Source: Polytrichum commune
Taxonomy: Eukaryota; Streptophyta; Polytrichopsida; Polytrichales; Polytrichaceae
Assembly: GCA_950295325.1 (NCBI GenBank)
Contig: OX485805.1
Location: forward strand, 25,159,501-25,223,500
Length of the DNA: 64,000 nt
Direction of reading: 5' to 3'
Every line of letters begins with the position of its first letter. Positions within the stretch are counted from its first letter, which is position 1. A model generated the notes under the pieces. That model made no database searches. It was not told the DNA's origin and was given only the letters and a program-made list of their open reading frames with translations. The translations under genes were made by a program, and so were the position numbers. Of the stretch, positions 36,156 to 46,043 are shown in pieces.

Positions 36156-36656
36156 CACTAATTTCCCACACACACTATTAGCTAACCCTCACTAAATGGG
36201 ATAATCGGTGTAGTAAACAAGGTAAGTGAGCCTAACTTAATGTTGTGCATCCTCCATAGCTCGTCATGTCGACCTATGCTTAATATGAGATTTGTAGTAG
36301 GACACGTCTCTTTAGATCCTTCCCAACCCTTATTATTTGTTTTTCTGGAAGAAAGTAGTTGGTTGGCTACATGTTGAGTTTAGAAGTAGCCAAGGTGGCG
36401 AGCTTCCCGCAAGCTTGAGATTTTTTTTGTGGAGTTTGGGGTGGCTACATTTAGATGAATTAAAAGAAGGATTTGGCGATTGCAGTAAATCTATGTGTCA
36501 AATTGGGTGGCGATTTCTTATTCTACATGGAAAATATTCAAGGCTACATGTATGCTTTGATAAGGTGAATAATGGCCCCACACCTAAATTAGTAAGCAAA
36601 TAAGTGGCTCACACACAACACAATTTTTTATTTGACCTCTATATGTGGCCGCACAC

Positions 36657-36693
36657 ACCAAAAACAAACAAACAAACAAACAAACAAACAAAC

Positions 36694-36728
<35 letters not shown>
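36657..36728 (+). repeat. (AAAC)n followed by a 34-base A run
   Basis: About nine AAAC units pass directly into a homopolymer A tract. It could be the tail of a retroposon, but I see no coding or tRNA-like head upstream. Confidence 0.9.
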
Positions 36729-36730
<2 letters not shown>

Positions 36731-37766
36731 TAAGCCCCTTAAACATCCCCTTAAACATCTAGAGGCTCTAAAGTTCAACAAGTTTGCAGATGTATGAGAG
36801 GATCGACATGCACAAATCATACATTTCAAGCACTTAGCAACATCTTAGGCCACCAACCCTTTAAAACATCAATGTTCACCTAGATTGAACAAATTTGCAC
36901 ACATGAATCATACACGTGAAGTACCTAGTACACTTCTACACCCAAAAGGATTGGACCAGTCCTCTTAAGTACGAGAATACACCCAAAATGAACATCATTG
37001 CTTAAAAAGACCACTCATATAATCATACATACAAGTATAAATAGGTAGCAGGGAGGTTGGCTTTATATTCACATAATTGCATGAAAAGGTGATATTGCGG
37101 TTCCAAAATATTATGCTACTAGTAGGTATCAAAATCTCCTACTATTCAAATTTAACTCTCAATTCCACTCCGTCGGAATTCCACTCCTCCTTCCATGACT
37201 CAAAAACCTCATTATAAGGGGTACCAACAAGGTTGAATTGTCTTAGGGAATATATACCCACTACAAGCCCCAAATGAAAATCTCCACAATTCACCTTCAA
37301 GCATCACCAATGCACTTCACTTTGGAACTTGAATTTCAATCCCCAAAATTCTTAAACCCCACTACAATCAAAAGGTGGCATCATTAATCGGCACTACATG
37401 ACCAAACAGGCCACAAGGTACAAGTTAAGAGAGCAAGAAGTTGGCGACCAAAAGGGTGAAGCATGAAGGAGAAAATGCTGACACCACTCACCCCACTCAA
37501 CTAAACCTTAGGTGAAACAATTCCTTCGATGGGAGGATGAACTTCATCCACAATTCATTATGGAGCTCATTGGTTACTCCCATTAATGGATCTTAATGGT
37601 GGGTCCCAATGTTTAGGTGATTCCACTCCGCCCATGAGAAGCTAGTTGGCACCACCTCTTACCCACAAAGAGTGGAGGTGACAGTTTACAAGCCGAAAAC
37701 ATTTTTTTGGGTTTTAACACATGTGTGTGGAAGTCAATTCACATCACCGAAGCAAAGTGGCTACTC
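36729..37766. other. Gene-free spacer
   Basis: No supported gene. Sequence is unremarkable apart from the MITE that begins at its right edge. Confidence 0.4.
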
Positions 37767-38141
37767 CACTAAATATGATATTTAGTGTCACGAATTCAAT
37801 TTTTTCTTGCTCAGTGCTAATTGTTAACCGCGGAATAGTGTCAGCAACACTAAATGTTGACCCAACAATATTTGTCATTCCTTGTACTTTTTTGGGGGGA
37901 ATTATAGATTTACAGTGTTGCCATTACTGTCACTTACCAAGTGATTTTCCATCCAAATTTCAATCATCCACGACAATATATTCATCACAAGCTACTGACA
38001 AGAGAAGCTAGGGTGGTGGCCATTGGATGAACTCATCCATCATCCATGACAATATTTGTTCACTTATTCATAAGAGGTGTCATCTGAAAAGTCACCATAG
38101 TGACATTAAATACCATATGACACGAAATATTGCATTTAGTC
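37767..38141. mobile_element. CACTA-like MITE
   Basis: Left end CACTAAATATGATATTTAGTG is identical to that of the 56136 element. The interior shares 'tcatccatcatccatgacaatat', 'cataagaggtgtcat' and 'gtcacttaccaagtgattttccatcc'. The right end ('gcatttagt') is worn. No ORF. Confidence 0.65.
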
Positions 38142-39214
38142 AAGTATGTAGCCAGAAATGAAAGAAAAAGGGGGGCGGTCCTTCCTATTCACATTCCAGT
38201 CCCAGTTACATTGAGTATGAGATGGATGTAAACTCAATGAAACCCTATGACTTGTCATTGAATGTTCATCAATTACCTTACTGGGTTGGTCAGTAGCCTC
38301 ATATTGAAAATCAAAGTATGAGGGCAGTGTGTAGCTACAATGACTGATCTGTTAGCATCATCAAGTGCCATATATACATATTCTCAAAACCATGGCAATG
38401 CCACACTTCTCCCAGACATTCGGGTTCATGCAGGCTCCAGGCTATCAGTTTGGAAACTGATCTAAGGGCCACTTCACATACGAGCCAAGAGCCGTGATCA
38501 TGAGAATGTGAGAGTGTGAGCCCAAAAGGGTGCCCACATTTAGTCTTAGACCCTTGAAACGTTAGTTGATGCACTTTGAAGTAGCATGTTACTTCACAAA
38601 AATATAAAAAGAGTGAAATGTTAGTCTTAGAAGTACCATGTTGTAAGAGGCTAGGATGTGAGTTGTTATTGTGTTTTTACCTTCGGAAGGATTTGAATGA
38701 ATGAGGATAGGTAAGGAGAACTTGGATTGAGTAGTTAGTGAGTAGGCTAGTACAAATGGATGGAGACAACCAAAGTGACTCAAGAGGCAAGTGCATTCGA
38801 ATTGGGATGAATGGAGGATCACATGGAGCGCACAAGTGGACCACCTCATCATGGCCACTTAATGGGGAAGGCCCAAGGAAGAATGCAAGGTGGAGGATAA
38901 GCAAATTCTCAAAGCACCAATCAAATCACGAGTTAAGCATCGTGGTTTGAATTAAGTGGTGAGCGACGATTTGGAAAAGTAAGGGGAGAAAGTTATGGCG
39001 GCGGAAAGCGAAGGAAGCTAAGTTTGGGTTGAAGCATCCCAAGTTTGGTAAAGTGTGGTAGGTAGAAAGCCAAGGCTAGTTAAATGTTCGAATTAGGATC
39101 CTTGTTGATCATTTGAGGGAGGAAGGCTTAGAAGATAGGATTGGCGCCTACTAAGTAGGAGGAAATCTCAAGGGCTTATCGTGAGCCTTGAGGGTGCTCA
39201 CCCCCTCAAGCTTA

Positions 39215-39222
39215 CTATATAA
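39215..39222 (+). promoter_or_regulatory. LTR TATA box (CTATATAA)
   Basis: The only good TATA-like box in the LTR, followed by a pyrimidine-rich stretch (CCCTCATTCTTCCCTCACTC). Transcription would be expected to start about 30 bases on, near 39245. The same box recurs at about 46744-46751 in the 3' LTR. Confidence 0.6.
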
Positions 39223-39735
39223 TCCCTCATTCTTCCCTCACTCATCCTCTCTTTCCTTTGTGCTCCAAGGCACCCCACGAATTATAAGTGTGGGTGTGGG
39301 AAGCCATATTGGAGCACATGTGTGTGCTTAGTTTTTAGTTTGAGAGCCAAGGCTTGTTAGCCTTGAAGAGGGCTTGACCTCTTGGTAGAATTAGTGTTGA
39401 CGTGAAGGATTTTAAAGTTAATTCATGATTCCAATTTGTGGTACTTAAAGTTCATGTTTTGAATACACGTGGTTGCAAGTTCCATGTTTAAGAGTTGAGC
39501 ACTTGATGTTGTGATGAGTGCAAAAATATACTTGTGTGGATTAGTTAGTCTTAGTGAAGTTAGGAAATTCTCTCTCCCCCTCTCCTCTCTAGGATTTTAG
39601 GATTTTAGGATTAGAGAAGAATTGTGTGATTAGAAAGGGGTTGTTAGTAGAATTAGGGAAATTAGGTAGGAAGATTAGTTAAGGGCTTGAATAATTAGTG
39701 AGGTAGTTGGGGATTACAACTACAAAGTTGTGGGT

Positions 39736-39892
39736 TCATGAAGGAGCTGGGTTTATGAAGGAGCTGGGTTTGTTTAGTTAGAAAGTAAAGAGCTGGGTTT
39801 ATGAAGGACCTGGGTTTATGAAGGAGCTGGGTTTGTTTAGTTAGAAGCTAAGAAGCTGGGTTTATGAAGGAGCTGGGTTTATGAAGGAGCTA
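39736..39892 (+). repeat. LTR minisatellite (GAAGGAGCTGGGTTTAT)
   Basis: About eight irregular units of 'gaaggagctgggtttat', two of them followed by a 'gtttagttagaa' spacer. Repeated identically in the 3' LTR at 47265-47421. Confidence 0.9.
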
Positions 39893-39930
39893 GTTAAATC
39901 CAAGACCACTTGAAGGGTGAACCTTGCACT

Positions 39931-40008
39931 ATGGACTCATCCAAGTCCAAATCCAATACCGCGGAGGAATGTGAGCCCAAACCCACTACTCGGACTACGG
40001 ACGCTTAA
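39931..40008 (+). CDS. Small conserved ORF at the LTR 3' end (25 aa)
   Basis: ATG at 39931, stop TAA at 40006, product ending EECEPKPTTRTTDA. The identical ORF is at 47460-47537 in the 3' LTR. In the solo LTR on the minus strand (59859-59647) the same C-terminus (EECEPKPTTRTTNA) closes a longer 70-codon frame, and the length differences between them are multiples of three. It lies upstream of gag in the leader of the transcript, so it could be a regulatory upstream ORF. No known domain; it may also be chance conservation of an LTR terminus. Confidence 0.35.
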   Translation: MDSSKSKSNTAEECEPKPTTRTTDA

Positions 40009-40034
40009 GGGTGGGGGGTTTGGCCTCACATAAT

Positions 40035-40054
40035 TGGTGCGTCCGCCGGGAGCG
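40035..40054 (+). promoter_or_regulatory. Probable primer binding site
   Basis: TGGTGCGTCCGCCGGGAGCG starts four bases after the 5' LTR, where minus-strand priming by a tRNA 3' end (CCA-OH) is expected. It loosely resembles the tRNA-Asp-type site of other plant gypsy elements (TGGCGC…GCCGGGGA), but the match is imperfect and the tRNA is not settled. Confidence 0.6.
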
Positions 40055-40939
40055 AAGCGGAAGATAGTTACAAGACTTGGAGGCGACTAGGAGACTTGGA
40101 GGCAACTAGGAAAAATTGGAGACACAAACTTGAGAGAAGGGAAGGAGCACCCGAAACTCGGTAAGTATTCTCTCTTTGGGTTACATTTGAATTCATTGTA
40201 TTTCAACTATTCCTTGGAATGAATTGCATTGTTAATTACGCAAATTCATTTTTGAGGAAGGAGCGCGGCGAAGGTACGTCCTCAACCTTTTTGGGGATTT
40301 GCTAAGAACTTAAAAGGAACCTATAACCGAGTAGCTCATTAAAACATTAGAGGGTAAATTCACCTTAGGACATTGAACTTTGACACTCACCTCGGGGTGA
40401 GTCTCAAAGTTTTGGGAGTTGTCATTTCATGCTCTAGATTAAATTAATATTTCACAAAGTTTATGGTGTTGTTACATTGAGTCACGATTGAGGGGAGTGC
40501 TAACTCACAGGGGGGTGCGATTGCTCAAGGTATGTTTATTTCTTCAAAGTGAACTCATTAACTAATTAAGGAATGCCTTTTGTACTCGTGATTGTTGTTA
40601 TCCGTTGTAGAGGGTAATTCCCGAATTGTGGATGGTGTGAGAAGTTGAAGGGTGAAGCCTCGACTTTTAACATAATCTACTCGGAAGGTCACCCCCTCAG
40701 AATCGGTATTGTGGTGAGTGTTAATTTGCGGGAAGGTGCGGAGGTGATGCTCCGACTTAACCAAAAAATTAACATGAACATGCCTATCCCCTATTGGGAT
40801 TCTTTCACCTAAGTGGGCTTGCAGGTTCTTTTCCTCACCTCCTAAAAAAATTATAACCACACCAAGACAAGTGAAAATATTAAGAGGGGAATTGCTAGGA
40901 TTATGTGTGGTCAAGTGAGGGTCGATCGATTCTTATGGA
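40055..40939 (+). other. Retrotransposon 5' leader between primer site and gag
   Basis: About 0.9 kb without a long frame, preceding the gag start. Purine-rich near 40075-40160. It probably contains packaging signals, which I cannot identify by eye. Confidence 0.5.
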
Positions 40940-43900
40940 ATGCAAGGTAGGACTCGCTCACAAAAACCAAGTTTGATAGTAGGACTAGAGAAATCTACTC
41001 GAAAGAGGCGGTCCTCTAAAATCAGTGATAGATTAGAACAAGATAACGTTAGAATAGAGAGTTGTTTGAACGTCGAACCTAGGACTAGGTCAATTCTAGA
41101 CACCTTAGAACTTGGAGCTCAACTTGAAGAGGAGATCACTCCCTCCAAATTGAGTGGTGAAACTTCTTCGGAAAATTACACACTTAGAGAAGAATTCCCG
41201 GTAGAAGTTGATAGGGGATTGTTGAATAGTTCACCGGTCACCATGGCCGAGGAACGGGGGATGGATCCACCACCCATACCCCCAATTCCGCCCATACCTC
41301 CTATACCTCCAATAGACCCATTGGTTAGGCCAAGAGGCCTACCAATTGTGGTTCCACAAAATTTAGCGGCGATGGATATGCCATCTCATCTCCCTAAATT
41401 TTATGGGACCAAGGATGAGGACCCCTCTCGGCACATGGAACGGTATATCGAACGGTTGGCTAGCTTCCTCATAACCGACCCGGGTTATTGGTTAGTGTGG
41501 TTTCCTACCACTCTAGAGGGGGAAGCCTATGAATGGTATCGGGATCATGCCGAGGGACATTTTAGGGGATGGGAACAATTACAAAGGGAGTTTCTTAACG
41601 AATTTAGGCCGGAAGTGGGTCAAAGTACCGCATTAAGGGCATTGTCGTCATTGAAGCAAGGAAGGGAGGAAGAAATTTCGGCTTACATTAGGAGGTTTGA
41701 TTTAGTGTGCACTAGATTTGTGGGTACCATGCTCAACGACGACACGCTAAAGCAATTTTTCATTCAAGGGTTTTTTAAGTCCGGAACTATTAGGGGTGTT
41801 CTAGAAAGGAATCCCTTGACCTTGGCGGATGCCAAGCGTGCGGCTAGAGATATTGAAAACTTGGATAAAGATCACGAAAGGCTATGGAGAAGGGAGGATG
41901 AATTGATCCCACAATTCATCCCCATACGCCCTAGGGTGGTAGCGGTAGAACCCGCTAAGTATGAGAACCAAATTCCATATGCCATTGTGGACACCGGTCC
42001 CCGACCTTTAGCGGTTAGGGAACCGGCACCTCTTTTGGCACTACCGGCCCCTAGAACGGATCCACACTTGGAGGAGGTTGAGAGAAGACTAGGTGCTAGC
42101 CAACTAGGATTCCAAGAGGCTATGATAAAACAAATGCAAAGCCTCACGGATCAAATGTCATTAATGATCCGGAGTCAACAACCGGGGCCTCCACCCCCGG
42201 TTGAGTCGGGTAGGCATTCTTCCGGATTATGGTGTGTCCAATGTGGCCAACCGGGCCACACGCGTCAATTTTGTAGAAGTGGACAAAACCGTGACCAAAG
42301 AGGAAACGGTAACCCACCTCAACAAAATCAACGAGGTCAAGCGCCACCTCACTATGGAAATGGAAGCAATAGAGGACCACAACCTAGAGGGCAAGGTGGC
42401 CAAAATTTAGAGAAGAAGGAATTTCATCCCTTTTGTGGAAGGTGGCACGCTCAAGGACAATGTTGGTCCGAAGGTCAAGAGTTTAATTGTAGCAATTGTG
42501 GAGGAAGTCATCCCTCGGATACGTGTCGCCAACCGGACAAAATAATTAATGTCCCTTACCCGGTGGCTAATCCACAACAACAAGCAAGGGATAATATGCG
42601 AGGTGCTAGGCCACAAGGAGTACCGGCCAATGAACTTAGGCCACCTAACTTATACTATGACCATAGTAATGCTAGGCAAACTTTTCATCCACCGGCGGGC
42701 TTGCAAACTACAACCGGTTACATTCCAATACAAAATAGACAAGGAGTTCCACCTAATGGTAGTAACGGGAGACAAGCGCCTCCAACGGATCCGGGACCAT
42801 CTAACTCCCAAGATGTTAGGTTCATGGATGGAGTGTTGGAGGCCACATGTGATGACATGCTTCCTCTCCCAACGAGAATTGGAGAGGAGCAAAGTCAATG
42901 GCCTCCTCACACCAATGCTATTACATATGAGTTAGTGAAGGGTAAGGGTGTGGTTGAAGAAGCACCTGCACTAGCGGTAACTACTAGGGCTAGGAGAGGG
43001 GATGCCCCGTTGGAGGTAGGAATAGGAGAGCAAGGAAATTACTCTTCGGATGAAGAGATTAATCTCTCCGAGTTGGATAGGGTAGCTAGAAGAGCTACTA
43101 AGGATGTGGAGAGGGAAAATATAATTTTACAAGATAGGGAGAGGACTAATGCGGTACATGACTTGGATAATAGCGATGTGGGTGAATGGGAAGGACCGGG
43201 GGTTCCCGTAGACGAATTCGACGTAGTGGGTAATTCTAAGGTGGAAAGATCTACCGGGTACGACTTGTGGGCGGACCTTAGTACACTCAAGGCGGATATT
43301 ACTTTCGGCCAACTATTGGAAATTTCACCCACGGCAAGGAAAACATTAAAGGAGGGAATGCCGGTACACAAGAGGATGAGGAAGGTGAAAGCTAAAATAG
43401 CCGCTAGGATCCAATCACAAGGTGGAAGAGACGTGAAAGCTATAGAAATAGAAGTTGTTATAGTAGATAAGGTGGTTCCTAATGTGCTAGTCGACGGAGG
43501 GAGTAGTCTAAATATACTACCGGAGGATACTATGAAAAAATTGGGACTTGGACTCACGGGGCCTTCACCTTTGGTCATAAATATGGCAAATCAAAGTTCG
43601 ACTACGCCTTTGGGGATGATCAAGGATTGTAGAATGACTACGGGAGGTGAGGAGTACTTGGTCACCTTCCATGTCATTAAAATGCACTCCAACAAGGACA
43701 CCTTCCCCATTTTGCTAGGTAGGCCTTGGTTGCGGATGGCGAATGCTATGGTCAATTGGGGTGGACCTAAACCATCCATCACTTATGGTCCGGAGGGTAA
43801 TAGGGTCATAGTGTCCATTGGTTCATTAGAAGGATGGATGAAGAAGGAGATGTATTTGCCATTGGAGAAGGAAATTGATGACTTAAACGAGAATGAGATT

Positions 43901-45982
43901 GGCAAGGCATTGGTGGGAGTCGTCCATCCCGAAGGTCAAAGGGTTGTTATAGATTCGGGCTCGGGAAGTCTAGGTCCTAATTTTTACAATTATGGGGATA
44001 ATGGGGATTATGCCCAATGGCTAAGGGAGTACCCCGAGTCCGAGGTTGATGTAATGGTTACATTTCACCAAGTAGGCTTAGGGAGTGAATTTCCTAGTGT
44101 TAGTTTAGGAGAGGGCTCATTGTTGGAGCCATGTGAGGTGCTCACCGAGGAAGAGTGGGTTAGCGGTGGGTTAACACCTTGGGTAGATGACGTGGAAGAG
44201 GGTGAGGTTAGTTTAATTCATGTAGATGGGACTCAAGAGGAGGATGTGATTATTGAGTCATCGAAATTGGAGGAGCCTTTACATTTCAAGACCACGTCTA
44301 CGGGGATAGTTGTAGGTCAAGATGTGAAAGATTACCCCAATATGCCTTCCGATTGGTATCGGAACAAAGAGGAACAAGCACATGTGTCGGAAGCGGATTG
44401 GCGGTACGTGGATGTGAAATTAAAGAATGGAAAAACCCGACAAATGAAGATGGGCTCCAAATTGGGGGAGAAAGAGGTTAGGGAGTATAGCAATTTGGTG
44501 GATGAGTTTAGTGATACTTTTGCATGGTCCTACGATGAGCTTAAGGGAATTCCTAGGGAAATGGTAGAGCACCGGATTCCTTTAATTCCGGGGGCGAGGC
44601 CAATTAGACAAAAGGAGAGGAGGATGCATTTACAAGCGGACCACTTGTCTAGGTTGTCGGAGGAGATAGGAAAAAATCCGGTAAATGATATGTTAGTAGA
44701 TGATAGCCTCTTTGTGGTCACTTCTACACCGGAGTGGTATGCGGGCATAGTGGAATTTCTAACAACCCACAAGTTGCCCAAAGAGTGGACAAAAGAAGAG
44801 AGAAAGAAGGTGAGGGTAAATAGTAGGCAATTTGTTGTAGTGGGCCATAGGTTGTTTAGAAGGGGGTCCGATGGTATTTTACGACGATGCGTGTCAAAAA
44901 CGGAGGTTGAAGCGATTTTAATCGCTTGCCACGATAGCGCTTGCGGCGGTCACTTCTCGGGTCAACTCACCGGGCAAAAAATACTTAGAGCGGGCTACTT
45001 TTGGCCTACACTATTTAAGGACGCCCATGACTATGTAAGGAAATGCGACGCTTGCCAACGGTATGCCCGAGACGACCTTAGAATGGAGATGCCTTTACAT
45101 GTATCATTACCCTTAATTCCTTTCGAAAAATGGGGCATCGACTATGTGGGTGAGGTCCATCCCCAATCTTCAAAAGGAATGAAATATATTGTGGTGGCAA
45201 CCGAGTACCTCACCAAGTGGGCGGAAGCCAAAGCGGTGAAGACCGACACGGCGGAACACGCGGCAACATTTATGTACGAAAACATAATTTCGCGGTTCGG
45301 GGTGCCGAAGATCCTAGTAAGCGATAGGGGTACTCACTTTTTGAATGACTTGATTCGAGAGATGACAGAGAAATTTAAAATTGATCATCGGAAGACTACT
45401 CCCTACCACCCACAAACCAATGGACAAACGGAAAGGGTTAACGGAATTTTGGTGAGTATACTACGCAAGACGGTTATAGACTCGAAGCGGGATTGGGATA
45501 CGAAACTAACGGCGGCACTTTGGGCATACCGTACAACCTATAAGGTAACTACGCGTGCTACACCATTTTCCTTAGTCTATGGTCTTGAAGCGACACTACC
45601 AATCGAATATGAAGTCGAGTCACTTAGGGTGGCCGTGAGTACGAGACTTACCGAAAGTCAATCCTTACGAAATCGACTCACCGATTTGGAAGCACTTGAC
45701 GAAGGGAGGAGAATGGCGGCTCAACATATTGAGGCAATCCAAAGAAGGAGAAAGATTACTTTCGACAAACGACATAAGAGAAGGGCCCTAACACCGGGAA
45801 TGATGGTCATGATTCAAGACGCACGAAAGCTTGAATTTCCGGCGAAATTCGATGCGGTATGGTTAGGACCTTACCTTGTCTATGAGGTCTTTCCTAATAA
45901 TTCAATTCAATTGGAAACGTTGAATGGTGAGCTCTTTCCTACCCGTACATCGGGAAGTAGATGTAAGGAGTACCGAGCTTGA
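40940..45982 (+). CDS. Gag-protease-integrase polyprotein, RT/RNase H deleted in frame (1680 aa)
   Basis: One open frame. Retrotransposon gag core, residues about 148-310 (LPKFYGTKDEDPSRHMERY…). CCHC knuckle CVQCGQPGHTRQFC at 432-445. A second Cys/His cluster CSNCGGSHPSDTC follows at about 517-529. Aspartic protease with VLVDGGSSLNILP, Asp about 852 (DGG rather than DTG, as in several plant gypsy lineages). The start of the RT linker ends at …GARPIRQKERR (about 1228) and jumps directly to MHLQADHLSRL, normally found after RNase H. Integrase: HHCC finger from His 1331, then catalytic D1401, D1462, E1498 (D-60-D-35-E). C-terminal GMMVMIQDARK region; no chromodomain seen. No stop or frameshift. 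Residues for gag assembly, processing and integration are present; those for DNA synthesis are not. Confidence 0.95.
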   Translation: MQGRTRSQKPSLIVGLEKSTRKRRSSKISDRLEQDNVRIESCLNVEPRTRSILDTLELGAQLEEEITPSKLSGETSSENYTLREEFPVEVDRGLLNSSPVTMAEERGMDPPPIPPIPPIPPIPPIDPLVRPRGLPIVVPQNLAAMDMPSHLPKFYGTKDEDPSRHMERYIERLASFLITDPGYWLVWFPTTLEGEAYEWYRDHAEGHFRGWEQLQREFLNEFRPEVGQSTALRALSSLKQGREEEISAYIRRFDLVCTRFVGTMLNDDTLKQFFIQGFFKSGTIRGVLERNPLTLADAKRAARDIENLDKDHERLWRREDELIPQFIPIRPRVVAVEPAKYENQIPYAIVDTGPRPLAVREPAPLLALPAPRTDPHLEEVERRLGASQLGFQEAMIKQMQSLTDQMSLMIRSQQPGPPPPVESGRHSSGLWCVQCGQPGHTRQFCRSGQNRDQRGNGNPPQQNQRGQAPPHYGNGSNRGPQPRGQGGQNLEKKEFHPFCGRWHAQGQCWSEGQEFNCSNCGGSHPSDTCRQPDKIINVPYPVANPQQQARDNMRGARPQGVPANELRPPNLYYDHSNARQTFHPPAGLQTTTGYIPIQNRQGVPPNGSNGRQAPPTDPGPSNSQDVRFMDGVLEATCDDMLPLPTRIGEEQSQWPPHTNAITYELVKGKGVVEEAPALAVTTRARRGDAPLEVGIGEQGNYSSDEEINLSELDRVARRATKDVERENIILQDRERTNAVHDLDNSDVGEWEGPGVPVDEFDVVGNSKVERSTGYDLWADLSTLKADITFGQLLEISPTARKTLKEGMPVHKRMRKVKAKIAARIQSQGGRDVKAIEIEVVIVDKVVPNVLVDGGSSLNILPEDTMKKLGLGLTGPSPLVINMANQSSTTPLGMIKDCRMTTGGEEYLVTFHVIKMHSNKDTFPILLGRPWLRMANAMVNWGGPKPSITYGPEGNRVIVSIGSLEGWMKKEMYLPLEKEIDDLNENEIGKALVGVVHPEGQRVVIDSGSGSLGPNFYNYGDNGDYAQWLREYPESEVDVMVTFHQVGLGSEFPSVSLGEGSLLEPCEVLTEEEWVSGGLTPWVDDVEEGEVSLIHVDGTQEEDVIIESSKLEEPLHFKTTSTGIVVGQDVKDYPNMPSDWYRNKEEQAHVSEADWRYVDVKLKNGKTRQMKMGSKLGEKEVREYSNLVDEFSDTFAWSYDELKGIPREMVEHRIPLIPGARPIRQKERRMHLQADHLSRLSEEIGKNPVNDMLVDDSLFVVTSTPEWYAGIVEFLTTHKLPKEWTKEERKKVRVNSRQFVVVGHRLFRRGSDGILRRCVSKTEVEAILIACHDSACGGHFSGQLTGQKILRAGYFWPTLFKDAHDYVRKCDACQRYARDDLRMEMPLHVSLPLIPFEKWGIDYVGEVHPQSSKGMKYIVVATEYLTKWAEAKAVKTDTAEHAATFMYENIISRFGVPKILVSDRGTHFLNDLIREMTEKFKIDHRKTTPYHPQTNGQTERVNGILVSILRKTVIDSKRDWDTKLTAALWAYRTTYKVTTRATPFSLVYGLEATLPIEYEVESLRVAVSTRLTESQSLRNRLTDLEALDEGRRMAAQHIEAIQRRRKITFDKRHKRRALTPGMMVMIQDARKLEFPAKFDAVWLGPYLVYEVFPNNSIQLETLNGELFPTRTSGSRCKEYRA

Positions 45983-46043
45983 CTAGGCAACTTACCCTTG
46001 GAGCAAGAGATGTTTGGATTCATCCCCTGATGGTCGCCAATTA
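45983..46043 (+). promoter_or_regulatory. Pre-3'LTR junction without polypurine tract
   Basis: The plus-strand primer (polypurine tract) should abut the 3' LTR, but the last 30 bases read 'ttcatcccctgatggtcgcc' then 'aatta'. A short hairpin CATC-CCCT-GATG is followed by GTCGCCAATTA. The gypsy remnant at 20525-20551 has the same arrangement (CCATC-CCCC-GATGG, GTCGCCAATTA). A weak purine stretch (GGAGCAAGAGATG) lies about 40 bases upstream. Confidence 0.6.

Larger units (their letters stand above)
38515..40030 (+). repeat. 5' LTR
   Basis: Begins TGTGAGCCCAAAAGGG and ends GGTTTGGCCTCACA, so the terminal six bases TGTGAG/CTCACA are inverted repeats. Contains a TATA box at 39215, a minisatellite at 39736-39892 and a small ORF at 39931-40008. 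Matches 46044-47559 in length and, by eye, in sequence. Confidence 0.97.

Noticed and set aside
36337-36603. An 88-codon plus-strand frame near 36.4 kb
   Set aside because: No recognisable domain, no neighbouring exons with consistent splice phase, and it sits in repeat-rich DNA.
38589-38950. Overlapping 70-89-codon frames in the LTR, repeated identically at 46118-46479
   Set aside because: Repetition is explained by LTR identity; opposite-strand overlap and lack of conservation in the 20552 and 59625 LTRs argue against coding.
41872-43578. Several long frames antisense or out of frame to the gag-pol ORF (up to 179 codons)
   Set aside because: These are shadows of the strongly biased gag-protease coding sequence on the plus strand.
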